A DNA stretch of 64,000 bases from Spectribacter acetivorans (lineage in GTDB: Bacteria; Pseudomonadota; Gammaproteobacteria; Nevskiales; Salinisphaeraceae). The notes under the pieces are model-generated. The model searched no databases and was not told the DNA's origin. It was given only the letters and a program-made list of their open reading frames with translations. Both the position numbers and the translations under genes were made by a program. The DNA is taken from NCBI RefSeq assembly GCF_031846305.1, contig NZ_JAVRHY010000004.1, positions 62,001-126,000 of the forward strand, in the 5' to 3' direction. Positions 15,233-24,185 of the stretch are shown here, piece by piece (position 1 is the first letter of the stretch; each line of letters starts with the position of its first letter).

Positions 15233-17116
15233 ATGCGACAGCAATCCACGACGCCAAGGCGTCGCAATACAGCCCTGGTCCTGGCGGCCGGCATGGCCGT
15301 CAGTACCGCGCCGGCCCTGGCTGCAGACGTCAGCTGGGAGGACATCGTCAACGATGCCCAGACCCCGGAAAACATCCTGATGTACGGGTTCGGGCCGGAC
15401 GCCCAGCGCTACAGCCCGTTGACCGACATCAACGTCAAGAACGTCGAGCGGCTGCGGCCGGCCTGGCAATTTTCCTTCGGCGACGAGAAGCAGCGCGGGC
15501 AGGAAACCCAGCCGCTGATTCACGACGGCGTGGCCTACATCACTGCCTCCTACTCCCGCATTTTCGCGCTGGACGTCGAAAGCGGCGAGAAGCTGTGGGA
15601 GTACGCCCACCGCCTGCCCGAGAACATCCGCCCCTGCTGCGACGTGGTCAACCGCGGTGCCGCGATCTACGGCGACAAGGTGTTCTTCGGTACCCTGGAT
15701 GCGGCGATCGTGGCACTTAACAAGGACACCGGTGAAGTGGTCTGGCAGGAGAAGTTCGCCGATCACGAAGCCGGCTACACCATGACCGGTGCGCCCACCA
15801 TCATCAAGGATCAGGAAACCGGCAAGGTGATGCTGATCCACGGCAGCTCGGGTGATGAATTCGGGGTGCTGGGCAAGCTCTACGCCCGCAACCCGGACAC
15901 CGGCGAGGAAATCTGGATGCGACCGCTGGTGGAGGGTCACATGGGCCGCCTCGACGGCGAGGAAAGCACCACCACCGGCGACGCGGATGCCCCGTCATGG
16001 CCAGACGGTGACTACAAGGGCACCGGCAAGGCGGAGGCCTGGAGCCATGGCGGCGGCGCCCCCTGGCAGAGTGCGTCGTTCGATGTCGCCACCAACACCA
16101 TCATCATCGGGGCCGGCAACCCGGCGCCGTGGAACACCTGGAAGCGCACCGGCGAGACCGGCGACCCGCAGGACTATGACAGCCTGTACACCTCGGGCCA
16201 GGCCTACGTGGACCCGAGCAACGGCGAACTGGTGGGCTTCTACCAGCACACCCCGAACGATGCCTGGGACTTCTCCGGCAACAACGAGATCATCCTCTTC
16301 GACATGAAGAAGGACGGCAAGACCGTTCGCGCCGGGGCCCATGCCGACCGTAACGGGTTTTTCTACGTCACCGACATCAATGATCTGGCGGATCGGGATG
16401 ACGACATCATCAACGACGGCACCGCGGTAATCGCCGGTTACCCGTTCGTCGACAAAATCACCTGGGCCGAGGGCATCGACGAGAAGACCGGCCGCCCGAT
16501 CGAAGTGGCCGGCCAGCGTCCGCCCAAGCCCGCCGAGGGCAAGGATCGCGGCGAGACCATTCAGGTGACCCCGCCGTTCCTGGGTGGCAAGAACTGGAAC
16601 CCGATGTCCTACAGCCCGGATACCGGCCTGTTCTACATCCCCGCCAACAACTGGACCGAGGACTACTGGACCGAAAACGTCACCTACAAGAAGGGCGCGG
16701 CCTATCTCGGCCAGGGCTTCCGCATCAAAAAGCTCCACGACGACCACGTGGGTACCCTGCGGGCAATGGACCCGACCAGCGGCGAGATCGTGTGGGAACA
16801 CAACGAAAAGCTGCCGCTGTGGGCCGGCACCATGACCACCGCCGGCAACCTGGTTTTCACCGGCACCAGCGATGGTTTCTTCAAGGCCTTCAACGCCAAG
16901 ACGGGCAAAGAGCTGTGGAAGTTCCAGACCGGTTCCGGCGTGGTCGGCTGCCCCATTACCTGGACGCATGACGGCGACCAGTACGTAGGCATTGCCACCG
17001 GTTACGGCGGCGCCGTGCCGCTGTGGGGCGGTGACCTGGCTGACCTGACCCAGCCGGTATCTCAGGGTGGGTCGTTCATCGCCTTCAAGGTTCCGGACTT
17101 CGCCGCCCAGAACTAG
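15233..17116 (+). CDS. PQQ-dependent alcohol dehydrogenase (predicted calcium type)
   Basis: 627 residues with a signal peptide cleaved near ALA-ADV, so periplasmic. It oxidises alcohols with PQQ bound in an eight-bladed propeller. Visible are the vicinal disulphide Cys135-Cys136 (RPCCDV), several tryptophan-docking motifs (ALDVESGEKLW, ALNKDTGEVVW, AMDPTSGEIVW, AFNAKTGKELW) and metal-ligand regions around Glu209 and Asn296 (GAGNPAPW). The catalytic Asp346 lies in NDAWDFSGNNE. The residue two after it is Ser348, not the Asp that marks lanthanide enzymes (DYD motif), so Ca2+ is predicted. No CxxCH haem motif is present, so an external cytochrome must accept electrons; none is encoded nearby. 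AACGAGGAGACC precedes the ATG. Confidence 0.93.
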   Translation: MRQQSTTPRRRNTALVLAAGMAVSTAPALAADVSWEDIVNDAQTPENILMYGFGPDAQRYSPLTDINVKNVERLRPAWQFSFGDEKQRGQETQPLIHDGVAYITASYSRIFALDVESGEKLWEYAHRLPENIRPCCDVVNRGAAIYGDKVFFGTLDAAIVALNKDTGEVVWQEKFADHEAGYTMTGAPTIIKDQETGKVMLIHGSSGDEFGVLGKLYARNPDTGEEIWMRPLVEGHMGRLDGEESTTTGDADAPSWPDGDYKGTGKAEAWSHGGGAPWQSASFDVATNTIIIGAGNPAPWNTWKRTGETGDPQDYDSLYTSGQAYVDPSNGELVGFYQHTPNDAWDFSGNNEIILFDMKKDGKTVRAGAHADRNGFFYVTDINDLADRDDDIINDGTAVIAGYPFVDKITWAEGIDEKTGRPIEVAGQRPPKPAEGKDRGETIQVTPPFLGGKNWNPMSYSPDTGLFYIPANNWTEDYWTENVTYKKGAAYLGQGFRIKKLHDDHVGTLRAMDPTSGEIVWEHNEKLPLWAGTMTTAGNLVFTGTSDGFFKAFNAKTGKELWKFQTGSGVVGCPITWTHDGDQYVGIATGYGGAVPLWGGDLADLTQPVSQGGSFIAFKVPDFAAQN

Positions 17117-17174
17117 GGGTCAACCGGAAAACCGTGACTTAACAAACAACCTGACGCTTTCTTTTCAGAGTGCC

Positions 17175-17248
17175 GGGTCGAATCCGTGGTGTCTTAGTCT
17201 CCAAATCTCCACTAAGTCGCTCCGCCACGGATTCGGCCCTCTTTTTTT
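17175..17248 (+). terminator. Long bipartite hairpin with U-tract
   Basis: The outer stem GGGTCGAATCCGTGG (17175-17189) pairs with CCACGGATTCGGCCC (17225-17239), 15 bp with one G-U. The inner stem CTTAGT / ACTAAG (17193-17198 with 17211-17216) sits inside it. CTTTTTTT follows. This is most simply the terminator of the dehydrogenase gene, but the stem is unusually long and structured for one. Confidence 0.75.
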
Positions 17249-17265
17249 CGTTTCAGGATCCCATC

Positions 17266-17850
17266 ATGCGAATGCCCGCAATCCTCCTCGTGGCGCTATC
17301 CCTGACCATCGCCGGGCAGAGCCTGGCCGCCGGCGACGATGCCGATGATGCGGCCAGAATCACTGGCAACTGCCGCATCGAAGCCGGCGCCGACTGCCGC
17401 AATGCCGATCTGCGTCACGCCAATCTGGAGAACGCCGACCTGTCCGGCGTCAATCTCGCCGGCGCCAACCTGGCTCGTGCCGATCTTGAACACGCCAATC
17501 TCCGCGGGGCCAACCTGCGCGGCGCGAATCTGGAAGCGGCCGTTCTGGTCACCGCGTTCCTGCAGGGAGCCGATCTCACCGATGCCAACCTGCACGGCGC
17601 CAATCTGAACTTCGCGCGGCTGTCCGGTGCCACCCTGTCGGGCGCCAACCTCACGGCCGCCAACCTGGAAATGGCCTGGCTGCCCAAGGCGCAACTGGAC
17701 GGGGCCCGGCTGATCAACGCCAACCTGCAGGAAGCCAAGCTGTCGCTGGCCAATCTGGCCGGTGCCGACATGACCGGCGCGCGCTATCCCTACGCCATCT
17801 TCCAGGGCACCCACATGGAAGACTGCACCGCCTGCCCGTTCGACTGGTGA
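17266..17850 (+). CDS. Secreted pentapeptide-repeat protein
   Basis: 194 residues from the ATG at 17266, chosen because it starts a signal peptide (MRMPAILLVALSLTIAG, cleavage near LAA-GDD). From about residue 50 to 180 the chain is almost entirely A(D/N)LxxAxL pentapeptides (for example ANLENADLSG, ANLARADLEH, ANLRGANLRG), which form a right-handed quadrilateral beta-helix. It ends CTACPFDW; with two earlier cysteines (NCRIEAGADC) this would allow disulphides in the periplasm. Pentapeptide proteins have diverse roles, and none can be assigned. The stop overlaps the next gene by 4 bases. Confidence 0.88.
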   Translation: MRMPAILLVALSLTIAGQSLAAGDDADDAARITGNCRIEAGADCRNADLRHANLENADLSGVNLAGANLARADLEHANLRGANLRGANLEAAVLVTAFLQGADLTDANLHGANLNFARLSGATLSGANLTAANLEMAWLPKAQLDGARLINANLQEAKLSLANLAGADMTGARYPYAIFQGTHMEDCTACPFDW

Positions 17851-18278
17851 CCGTCCGCCGGTGCCTCGCCGGCCTGCTTGCCGCGCTCGCCGCCCCGGGC
17901 GCGCTCGCGGCTGATCCCGCCCTCGGCGACGGAACCGCCGCCGCGCTTCGCGCCTGCCGGGCGGAAGCCGGGGACGACGCCCGGCTAGCCTGCTACGACC
18001 GCGCAGTTGACCGGCACCTGTCATTCGATTTCGCCGGCCGCGGTCGCGAAAGCACCGCCGTCTTCACCAGTCCGGGACCATTCCGGGTGCGTTACCGCAA
18101 CGAGGACGTGATCTTCGTGATCTACATCTACCGCACCAGCGGTAAACTGGTTCGCTCCTACGGCACCGGCCCCGGCGAGGGTCATCTCGACGTGGAAACC
18201 AGCGGTGAGTTCTATATCGAAGTGAAGGCCACCGGCACCTGGAAACTCTGGGTCACGCCGCTGCCGGCAAGCGGCTGA
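17847..18278 (+). CDS. Small secreted protein of unknown function
   Basis: 143 residues beginning with GTG that overlaps the previous stop (GTGA). A signal peptide (MTVRRCLAGLLAALAAPGALA-ADP) is followed by ACRAEAGDDARLACYDRAV, a two-cysteine helix seen in many small periplasmic proteins. The rest looks like a beta-sandwich (FRVRYRNEDVIFVIYIYR, YIEVKATGTWKLWVTP). Coupling to the pentapeptide-repeat gene suggests a joint periplasmic job. No family recognised. Confidence 0.75.
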   Translation: MTVRRCLAGLLAALAAPGALAADPALGDGTAAALRACRAEAGDDARLACYDRAVDRHLSFDFAGRGRESTAVFTSPGPFRVRYRNEDVIFVIYIYRTSGKLVRSYGTGPGEGHLDVETSGEFYIEVKATGTWKLWVTPLPASG

Positions 18279-18288
18279 GCCGCGCGGA

Positions 18289-19587
18289 TCAACCGCTGCC
18301 AACCAGCACCCGGTGCAAATGCGGATTCAGGAACACCCCATCCGGATCCAGCCGCTCGCGAACCGCCCCGAAGTCTCGCCATGCCGGATAGCGAGATGCC
18401 AGACGCCCGACATCCTCGTCATGCCACTTGCCCCAGTGCGGGCGGCCATCGTGATCGCGGAAAATCTCGCCCAGCGCGGTGAAGTAATCGATGAACGGCA
18501 TGCGGGCATGCACATGGGCGGCGATATAGGCCGAGTCCCGACCGTAAGCCGGCGATAGCGGAATATCATCAGCCGCGGCATCGCGGATCTCCAGCGGGAA
18601 ATTGGTGGCGAACCGCGCCCGTTCGATCAGCTTGCGAACGGCCCGGAGTACCTCGGGTAACGCCGCCCGCGGCAGGCTGTACTCGGTTTCGTTGAAGCGC
18701 ACCAGCCGGGACGTGGCGTAGGCGGCATGGGCCGGTGCGACCTGATCATGGCGGGGTACCGCGGCGGCGGCGATGCGGTTCAGGCGCGGGCAGCTCGACG
18801 GCCGGGCACGAGCGATGCGCGAAAGCGCCCACAGGCCGCCATTCTCCACCAGCAGGTCCTGCCAGCGTCGCCAGCGGCCACCGCCGCGTGCCGGCTCGAC
18901 CGTTTCGTCCATGGTCTTGATCTGCACCCGGTCGGTGTAGGGAAACCAGTAGTACTCGACATTGCGGTGAGCCGCCCGGCGATCCTCGAGACCGGCGAGC
19001 ATCTCGTCCCAGCCAATCCGGTCGCTGCGGTAATGCAGGCGGTAGGCCGGCACGCAGGCCAGTTCCACTTCGGTGACGATGCCCAGCGCGCCGAGATGAA
19101 TGCGCCCGGGGTGGAAAATGTCGGCATGTCTGTCCGCGCTGCACCAGCGGGCCTGCCCGTCGGCGCCGACCAGGCGCATGCCGGTCACCTGCGTGGCCAG
19201 ATTGCCGAAGGCCGCGCCGGTGCCATGGGTGCCGGTGGCCAGCGCCCCGGCCAGACACTGCACGTCGATGTCGCCGAGATTGGGCATGGCCAGCCCGTGA
19301 TCGTGAAGTGCGGCGCCCAGCTCGCCCAGGCGGGTACCGGCCCCGACGCGCACTCGCCCGGTGGCACTATCCACCGACCGCAATCCGGTAAAGCGCGACA
19401 ACGACACCTGCACCCCGTCGGTTGCGCACAGTGGGGTGAACGAATGACCGGCCCCGACCGGCCGTACGCACTCGCCGGCCTCGCGGGCCGCCAGGATGAT
19501 GGCGCCCAGTTCCGCTTCATCGGCCGGGATCATCAGCCGGCGCGGATGGCAGACAACGCTGCCGGACCAGTTGCGCCACTGCGGCAC
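18289..19587 (-). CDS. FAD-linked sugar-lactone/alditol oxidase family protein
   Basis: 432 residues. The N-terminal PCMH-type FAD domain contains RPVGAGHSFTPL, whose His48 is at the position that carries covalent FAD in alditol/gulonolactone oxidases, and ALATGTHGTG. The C-terminal ALO domain carries PHWGKWH and ends DPDGVFLNPHL. This is the D-arabinono-1,4-lactone/L-gulonolactone/alditol oxidase family; the substrate is unknown. It starts with GTG 15 bases after the PLP enzyme gene, which is a frequent partner of such oxidases, so the two probably act together on a polyol- or amino acid-derived substrate. Confidence 0.85.
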   Translation of the reverse strand: MPQWRNWSGSVVCHPRRLMIPADEAELGAIILAAREAGECVRPVGAGHSFTPLCATDGVQVSLSRFTGLRSVDSATGRVRVGAGTRLGELGAALHDHGLAMPNLGDIDVQCLAGALATGTHGTGAAFGNLATQVTGMRLVGADGQARWCSADRHADIFHPGRIHLGALGIVTEVELACVPAYRLHYRSDRIGWDEMLAGLEDRRAAHRNVEYYWFPYTDRVQIKTMDETVEPARGGGRWRRWQDLLVENGGLWALSRIARARPSSCPRLNRIAAAAVPRHDQVAPAHAAYATSRLVRFNETEYSLPRAALPEVLRAVRKLIERARFATNFPLEIRDAAADDIPLSPAYGRDSAYIAAHVHARMPFIDYFTALGEIFRDHDGRPHWGKWHDEDVGRLASRYPAWRDFGAVRERLDPDGVFLNPHLHRVLVGSG

Positions 19588-19602
19588 GTCAGGAACCCGC
19601 CG

Positions 19603-20793
19603 TCACAGAAAACACTGCCCGGCCCCGCGATAGGTCGGCACGTCGTCCACCACGTCGCCGCCGCGAATCAGCAGCAGGCGATCGAAACGCTCGCACAGTT
19701 CGCCGGCCTTGGCATGGCGAAACAGCACCGGCTCGCCGATCGCCGGCACCGCATCCCGCGGGAAGAAGACCGGCGTCTGCACCTCGCCGGCGCCCTCCAG
19801 CGGCGACAGCCGCGCGCCGGCCGGCCACCAGGGCCGCGGCGCGGGCCGTTCACCGCCGGAGGCCGGGTACCCGCCGCCCAGGCAGGTGGCCACGCCCGGG
19901 GCCGGATGACGGACCACCGGCAGTGCAAAACCGGCCGCCGGGCGATGGCGAAACCCCTGATAGCCGTCGAACAGCCATGGATTAAACAGCCCGGAGCCGG
20001 CCGTGACTTCCGTGACCCCGTCCGCCACCGACGATGCCTCGAGGCAACCGGTGCCGCCGGCGTTGACCATCGCCGGCAGCAGATTCTCGCGGGCCAGGGC
20101 CGCCAGCAGCGCTTCGCGGCGCCGCGTGATGACTCGCTGCGACAGCTGCTTGAGCCGACGGATGACTGCATTCCTCGCCCGGCTCCCGGCGGCCATATCC
20201 GGCACCCCGGCCAGCTGGGCCTCGTAGCCCATCAGGCCGGCCAGGTGCAGATGCGGGTGATCGGCGACGGCCCGAACCAGCGCCACCAGGTCCGCTGACC
20301 GGCGCAGCGGCGAGCGCCAGACGCCGAAGTTGAGCCCGGGCAGCCGCAGCGAACAATCGAACTCCACGGAAACCGGTAGCATCAAGCCGGCCGCGGCCGC
20401 GATCGTCCCCAGCCGGTCCAGATGCACGGGGTCGTCCACCGTCAGGCAGAGTCGCCGGCCCGCGGCAATGTGGTCACAGACGGCCGCGATGGCGTCGTCG
20501 TCCGTGGTTGGGTAGGCCACGAGCAGATCGTCGAAGCCCCGCCCGGCCAGCCAGGCCGCCTCGGCGGCGGTGAAGCACATCAGGCCCTGGTAGCGGGGAT
20601 CACTGTCCAGGACTCGCCGCAGCAGCGCCTCGCAGCGCACGGACTTGCTGGCCACCCGGATCGGGCGATCGCCCGCACGGGTCAGTAGCGCGGCCGCATT
20701 GGCGTCGAATGCGTCGAGATCGACAAAGGCGGCCGGCAGGCGCTGTCCGGTCAGCGCCCGGCGAAGACCCTCGGCATCAATCGCGTTTGCCAT
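19603..20793 (-). CDS. Fold III PLP enzyme (amino acid deaminase/aldolase-like)
   Basis: 396 residues of the alanine racemase N-terminal/D-threonine aldolase fold. The N-terminal barrel starts LPAAFVDLDAFDANAAALL and has the PLP lysine Lys50 (VASKSVR). The later VNAGGTGCLEASSVADGVTEVTAGS is the phosphate-binding region, and the C-terminal D-serine dehydratase-like domain contains VPTYRGAGQCFL. Substrate undetermined. It lies between tesB (17-base overlap) and the FAD oxidase in one minus-strand operon. Confidence 0.82.
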   Translation of the reverse strand: MANAIDAEGLRRALTGQRLPAAFVDLDAFDANAAALLTRAGDRPIRVASKSVRCEALLRRVLDSDPRYQGLMCFTAAEAAWLAGRGFDDLLVAYPTTDDDAIAAVCDHIAAGRRLCLTVDDPVHLDRLGTIAAAAGLMLPVSVEFDCSLRLPGLNFGVWRSPLRRSADLVALVRAVADHPHLHLAGLMGYEAQLAGVPDMAAGSRARNAVIRRLKQLSQRVITRRREALLAALARENLLPAMVNAGGTGCLEASSVADGVTEVTAGSGLFNPWLFDGYQGFRHRPAAGFALPVVRHPAPGVATCLGGGYPASGGERPAPRPWWPAGARLSPLEGAGEVQTPVFFPRDAVPAIGEPVLFRHAKAGELCERFDRLLLIRGGDVVDDVPTYRGAGQCFL

Positions 20794-21667
20794 CGATACG
20801 GCGCATCAGGTTCTCCTGCGCCACGGAGGCCACCAGATCGCCGTCGCGACTGAATATGCGCCCGAAAGTCAGCCCGCGTGCCCCGCTGGCAGCCGGGCTG
20901 TCCATGTCGTAGAGCAGCCAGTCGTCCACCCGCGGCGTGCGGTGGAACCACAGCGCGTGGTCGATGCTGGCCACCACCATGTCCGGCTGCAGAAACGACA
21001 TGCGGTGCGGCAGCAGCGCGGTGGTCAGCAGATTGTAGTCGGAGGCATAGGCCAGCATGCAGCGGTGCAGCACCGGTTCCGCCGGCAATGGCCCGGCGGC
21101 CTTGAACCAGATCTGCTGCTGCGGTTCGCGCGCGTCCGGATCCAGCCCGTTCCAGGGATTGACCGGCCGGAATTCCAGCGCCAGCGGGCGCGTCAGGGCC
21201 CACTGCAGCCGCTCGGGCAGCGGGCCGGCGTCGTCCATCCACTTGCGGCGCAGTTCGGACTGGGGCGCCAGGGATTCCGGCGACGGCACCTCGGGCATGG
21301 CGGCCTGATGCGAGGCCCCCTCCTCCGGCTGCTGGAACGAGGCAATCACGGAACAGATCGGCCGGCCGTGCTGGATCGCCTGCACGCGTCGGGCAGCGAA
21401 ACTGCGGCCGTCGCGCACCCGGTCCACCTCGTAGACAATCGGCGCGTCCATGGCGCCGGGGCGCAGGAAATAGGCGTGCAGCGAGTGGGCGACGCCCTCA
21501 TCCACCGTCCGGGTGGCCGCCACCAGCGCCTGGCCCAGCACCTGGCCGCCGAACACGCTCTTGCCGCCCAGGTCGCGGGATTCGCCGCGGAAGAGATTGA
21601 CTTCGATGTTCTCCAGATCGAGCAGGTCGACCAGGTCCTGGAGAACGCGGCTGGGAGTATCGCTCAT
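20777..21667 (-). CDS. tesB: Acyl-CoA thioesterase II
   Basis: 296 residues, a double-hotdog thioesterase that hydrolyses medium/long acyl-CoA in the cytoplasm. Family features in order: LDLENIEVNLFRGESRDLG, VFGGQVLGQALVAA, HSLHAYFLRPG, ASFQ, DYNLLTTALLPH carrying the catalytic Asp, SIDHALWFHRTPR carrying the Ser/Thr position, and VASVAQENLMR with the catalytic Gln. Length matches E. coli TesB (about 286). It is first in the minus-strand operon with the PLP enzyme and FAD oxidase, whose function is not obviously related. Confidence 0.93.
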   Translation of the reverse strand: MSDTPSRVLQDLVDLLDLENIEVNLFRGESRDLGGKSVFGGQVLGQALVAATRTVDEGVAHSLHAYFLRPGAMDAPIVYEVDRVRDGRSFAARRVQAIQHGRPICSVIASFQQPEEGASHQAAMPEVPSPESLAPQSELRRKWMDDAGPLPERLQWALTRPLALEFRPVNPWNGLDPDAREPQQQIWFKAAGPLPAEPVLHRCMLAYASDYNLLTTALLPHRMSFLQPDMVVASIDHALWFHRTPRVDDWLLYDMDSPAASGARGLTFGRIFSRDGDLVASVAQENLMRRIDGKRD

Positions 21668-21708
21668 GGAATCGGCGGATGGATGACAGATGCCGCCAAT
21701 TGTAAGCG

Positions 21709-22146
21709 CTAGTCTTCCTGGAGCAGAAAGTCCGCCCGCGCGAATGCGATCAGCCGCTCGCGCTGGTCCTGCCAGACATCCACCTGCACCTGGGCGATGC
21801 GGCTGCCCTGGCGCACCACCCGGCCAACGGCAAAGGTATCCCGGGCCCGGCCGGAACGCAGATAGTCCACGGTCATGTCGACCACGCGCGGCACGCGTTG
21901 CTGGGCCTGCGAGATCAGCACCTCGAACAGGGCCGCGCTCTCAACGAATCCGGCGATTGCGCCGCCGTGCAGGGCCGGCAGCCGGGCATTGCCGATCAGG
22001 TCCTCGCGATAGGGCAGCCGGAAAATGCGGGCGCCGTCGGCGTCCCGCTCGATACGCAGGTCCAGGTAGGCGGCATAGGGCACGGCGGCCACCAGCGCCC
22101 GCGGGTCGTCGGGCAGGGTGGCAGCATCCGGCGGCGGCGCGTTCAT
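21709..22146 (-). CDS. PaaI/hotdog-fold thioesterase 1
   Basis: 145 residues from the ATG at 22146. The frame extends upstream but that part overlaps the other hotdog gene. The hotdog core has LPALHGGAIAGFVESAALF with the helix and catalytic acidic residue, then RVPRVVDMTVDYLRSGRARDTFAVGRVVRQGSR. It probably cleaves an acyl- or aryl-CoA thioester. It overlaps the next hotdog gene by 4 bases, making a two-gene thioesterase operon. Adjacent single-hotdog genes often form hetero-oligomers. Confidence 0.8.
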   Translation of the reverse strand: MNAPPPDAATLPDDPRALVAAVPYAAYLDLRIERDADGARIFRLPYREDLIGNARLPALHGGAIAGFVESAALFEVLISQAQQRVPRVVDMTVDYLRSGRARDTFAVGRVVRQGSRIAQVQVDVWQDQRERLIAFARADFLLQED

Positions 22147-22616
22147 TCCTTCGCGGCCTCGGTGGCGACCGCCGACGCCCGGCCGGTGCGCATGAACGTG
22201 GCAGTACAGCGGGCGGTGGGGCGTGTCGGATCGCCCTGGTGCAACCGCACGCCGGCAAACACGATCCGGCGGGTGATGTGGTCGCATTCGCCGTCCGCAA
22301 TCAGCGGCTGATCGGCCACCGCCGGGCGCAGGTAGTCCATGCGCAGGTCCAGGGTGGCGATCGACCCGGGTTCCGGCAGCCCCAGGAACACCGCCAGTCC
22401 GGCGGTGGCATCGGCCAGCGAGATCGCCGGGCCGGTGTGCCAGAGCCCGGCCGCCACATCGCCGAGAAACTCGGGGCGGTAGTCCAGACAGGTCCGGGCG
22501 GTGCCCGGGCCGGTGTCGACCACGCGCATGCCCAGCGCCGTATTGTGGGGAATCGCGCGCATGAAGCCATCGGCAATGCGCTGGCGCTGCTGCTCTCGGG
22601 GATCGGGATTGCTCAC
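22143..22616 (-). CDS. PaaI/hotdog-fold thioesterase 2
   Basis: 157 residues starting with GTG at 22616 (VSNPDPREQQRQRIADGF). The frame runs on upstream, but this start follows the conserved N-terminal helix of the family and leaves 136 bases to the divergent crotonase gene. Core motifs are GLWHTGPAISLADATAGLAVF and ATLDLRMDYLRPA. Likely a CoA thioesterase acting with its neighbour. Substrate unknown. Confidence 0.8.
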   Translation of the reverse strand: MSNPDPREQQRQRIADGFMRAIPHNTALGMRVVDTGPGTARTCLDYRPEFLGDVAAGLWHTGPAISLADATAGLAVFLGLPEPGSIATLDLRMDYLRPAVADQPLIADGECDHITRRIVFAGVRLHQGDPTRPTARCTATFMRTGRASAVATEAAKE

Positions 22617-22752
22617 GGGCGCAGACGGTAGCCGCGGCCCGCGCCGCTGTCCAGCCGTCATCCGGGGCGGCCGACCGCCGGGATATGGCACCCTAACGCC
22701 TTGCAGACGGCCCCTGCCGGGCCGCGACCCCAGAAACACCGGAGATATCGAC

Positions 22753-23562
22753 ATGAGCGACCGCGTGACCACCCACGTGGAAAATGGCATCGCGGAGATC
22801 TGCCTGAACCGGCCCGATCGCCACAATGCCCTGGACATGGACATGTTCGAAGGCGTGCTGGCCGCCGGCAAGGCACTGGTGGACCGCCGGGACCTGCGCG
22901 CGGTGATCCTGCGCGGCGACGGAAAGAGCTTCTGTTCCGGCATCGACTACCCCAGCTTCATTGCCGCCGGTATAGATATCCAGCAGGCCCTGTTCGGGAT
23001 CGAGGACGACGGCGCCAACCGCGCCCAGATGGCCGCGCTGATCTGGCGCCGGATTCCGGTGCCGGTGATCTGCGCGATCCAGGGCGTGGCCTTCGGCGGC
23101 GGCCTGCAGATTGCGGCGGGTGCGGACATCCGCATCGCCGCCCCGGATGCCCAGCTTTCCATCATGGAAGTGAAATGGGGGCTGGTACCCGACATGGGCG
23201 CCACCCTGACCCTGGCCAATCAGATCGGCATCGACCGGGCCAAGGAACTCACCTTTACCGGCCGCATCGTCAACGGCACCGAGGCGGCGGCCCTGGGCCT
23301 GATCACCCGGACCGACGACGACCCGCTGGCCGCCGCCCGGGCACTCGCCGCCGAGATCGCCGGCAAGTGCCCGGACGCGGTCCGCGGCGCCAAGCAGCTG
23401 TTCGAGCAGGCCTGGCAGATCGACCGCGAACGCGCCCTGACGCTGGAAGCCGGTCTGCAACGGACCATGCTGGCCAGCCGCAATCAGCAGGAGGCGGTGC
23501 GCGCCGCGATGGAAAAGCGCACGCCCGAATTCACCGACCCGCCGGAGTCATCCGCTTCATGA
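22753..23562 (+). CDS. Enoyl-CoA hydratase/isomerase (crotonase) family protein
   Basis: 269 residues. Crotonase signatures are LNRPDRHNALDMDMF, the first oxyanion-hole segment GKSFCSGIDYPSF, and AIQGVAFGGGLQIAAGADIRIAAPDAQLSIMEVKWGLVPDMG. The start ATG follows GGAGATATCGAC. The Glu pair of classical hydratases is not clearly conserved (FGGGLQ and EVKWGLVPDMG instead), so isomerase or another CoA-ester reaction is equally possible. It is divergent from two thioesterases, which fits a small CoA-ester catabolism cluster. The stop overlaps the LON-domain gene (ATGA). Confidence 0.85.
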   Translation: MSDRVTTHVENGIAEICLNRPDRHNALDMDMFEGVLAAGKALVDRRDLRAVILRGDGKSFCSGIDYPSFIAAGIDIQQALFGIEDDGANRAQMAALIWRRIPVPVICAIQGVAFGGGLQIAAGADIRIAAPDAQLSIMEVKWGLVPDMGATLTLANQIGIDRAKELTFTGRIVNGTEAAALGLITRTDDDPLAAARALAAEIAGKCPDAVRGAKQLFEQAWQIDRERALTLEAGLQRTMLASRNQQEAVRAAMEKRTPEFTDPPESSAS

Positions 23563-24173
23563 GCGATATCGACCCGCACGACTTTCCCGATTTCCCGCTG
23601 TTCCCCCTGTCCAGCGTGGTGTTCCCGGGCGGCGTGATGCCGTTGCGCATCTTCGAGCCCCGCTACGTGGACATGGTCAGCCTGTGCATGAAGGGCCAGA
23701 CCGGCTTCGGTGTGTGCGCCCTGGAACCGGGTTCGGAAGGCAACCAGTCCACTGCCCCGCGCTCGGTGGGCACGCTGGTCGAGATCATGGATTTCGACCG
23801 GCTCGAGGACGGCTATCTGGGCATCACCGTGGAGGGCAACCGGCGCTTCGAAGTGCTCGACCGGCGCCAGGCCGAGAACGGCCTTTGGTGGGGCACCGTG
23901 CGCTTCCTGCAGGAGCGCCGGGACGTGCCCTGCCCGCTGGAATTCGCGGGCCTCAAGCGGGTGGCCGAAGCCCTGTACGACCGGCTGGGCGAACCCTACG
24001 CCAGCCGTCCGCGCGAATACGATTCCGCCGGCTGGCTGTCGTCGCGGCTGACCGAACTGCTGCCCTTCGACGCCGCTACCAAGCACGCATTGCTGGCCAC
24101 GCCGGACCCGGTCGACCGTCTCAAGCATATCCACCCGCTGGTGCGGCTGGAGGAGGCCGGTTCGACGGACTAG
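23559..24173 (+). CDS. LON N-terminal (substrate-binding) domain protein
   Basis: 204 residues, only the LON peptidase N-terminal domain without ATPase or protease. Motifs are FPLFPLSSVVFPGGVMPLRIFEPRYVDMV, GVCALEPGSE, GTLVEIMDFDRLEDGYLGITVEGNRRFEVLD, and a helical end (DAATKHALLATPDPVDRLKHI). Stand-alone versions (COG2802) are common in proteobacteria; their role is not established. It is coupled to the crotonase gene. Confidence 0.88.
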   Translation: MSDIDPHDFPDFPLFPLSSVVFPGGVMPLRIFEPRYVDMVSLCMKGQTGFGVCALEPGSEGNQSTAPRSVGTLVEIMDFDRLEDGYLGITVEGNRRFEVLDRRQAENGLWWGTVRFLQERRDVPCPLEFAGLKRVAEALYDRLGEPYASRPREYDSAGWLSSRLTELLPFDAATKHALLATPDPVDRLKHIHPLVRLEEAGSTD

Positions 24174-24185
24174 ATCAGCGGTCGA

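Noticed and set aside
17175..17189. GGGTCGAATCC resembles a tRNA T-arm, suggesting a tRNA gene or remnant.
   Set aside because: One T of GGTTCGAATCC is missing, no acceptor, D or anticodon arms fit upstream, and the stretch pairs perfectly with 17225-17239 as a terminator-like hairpin.
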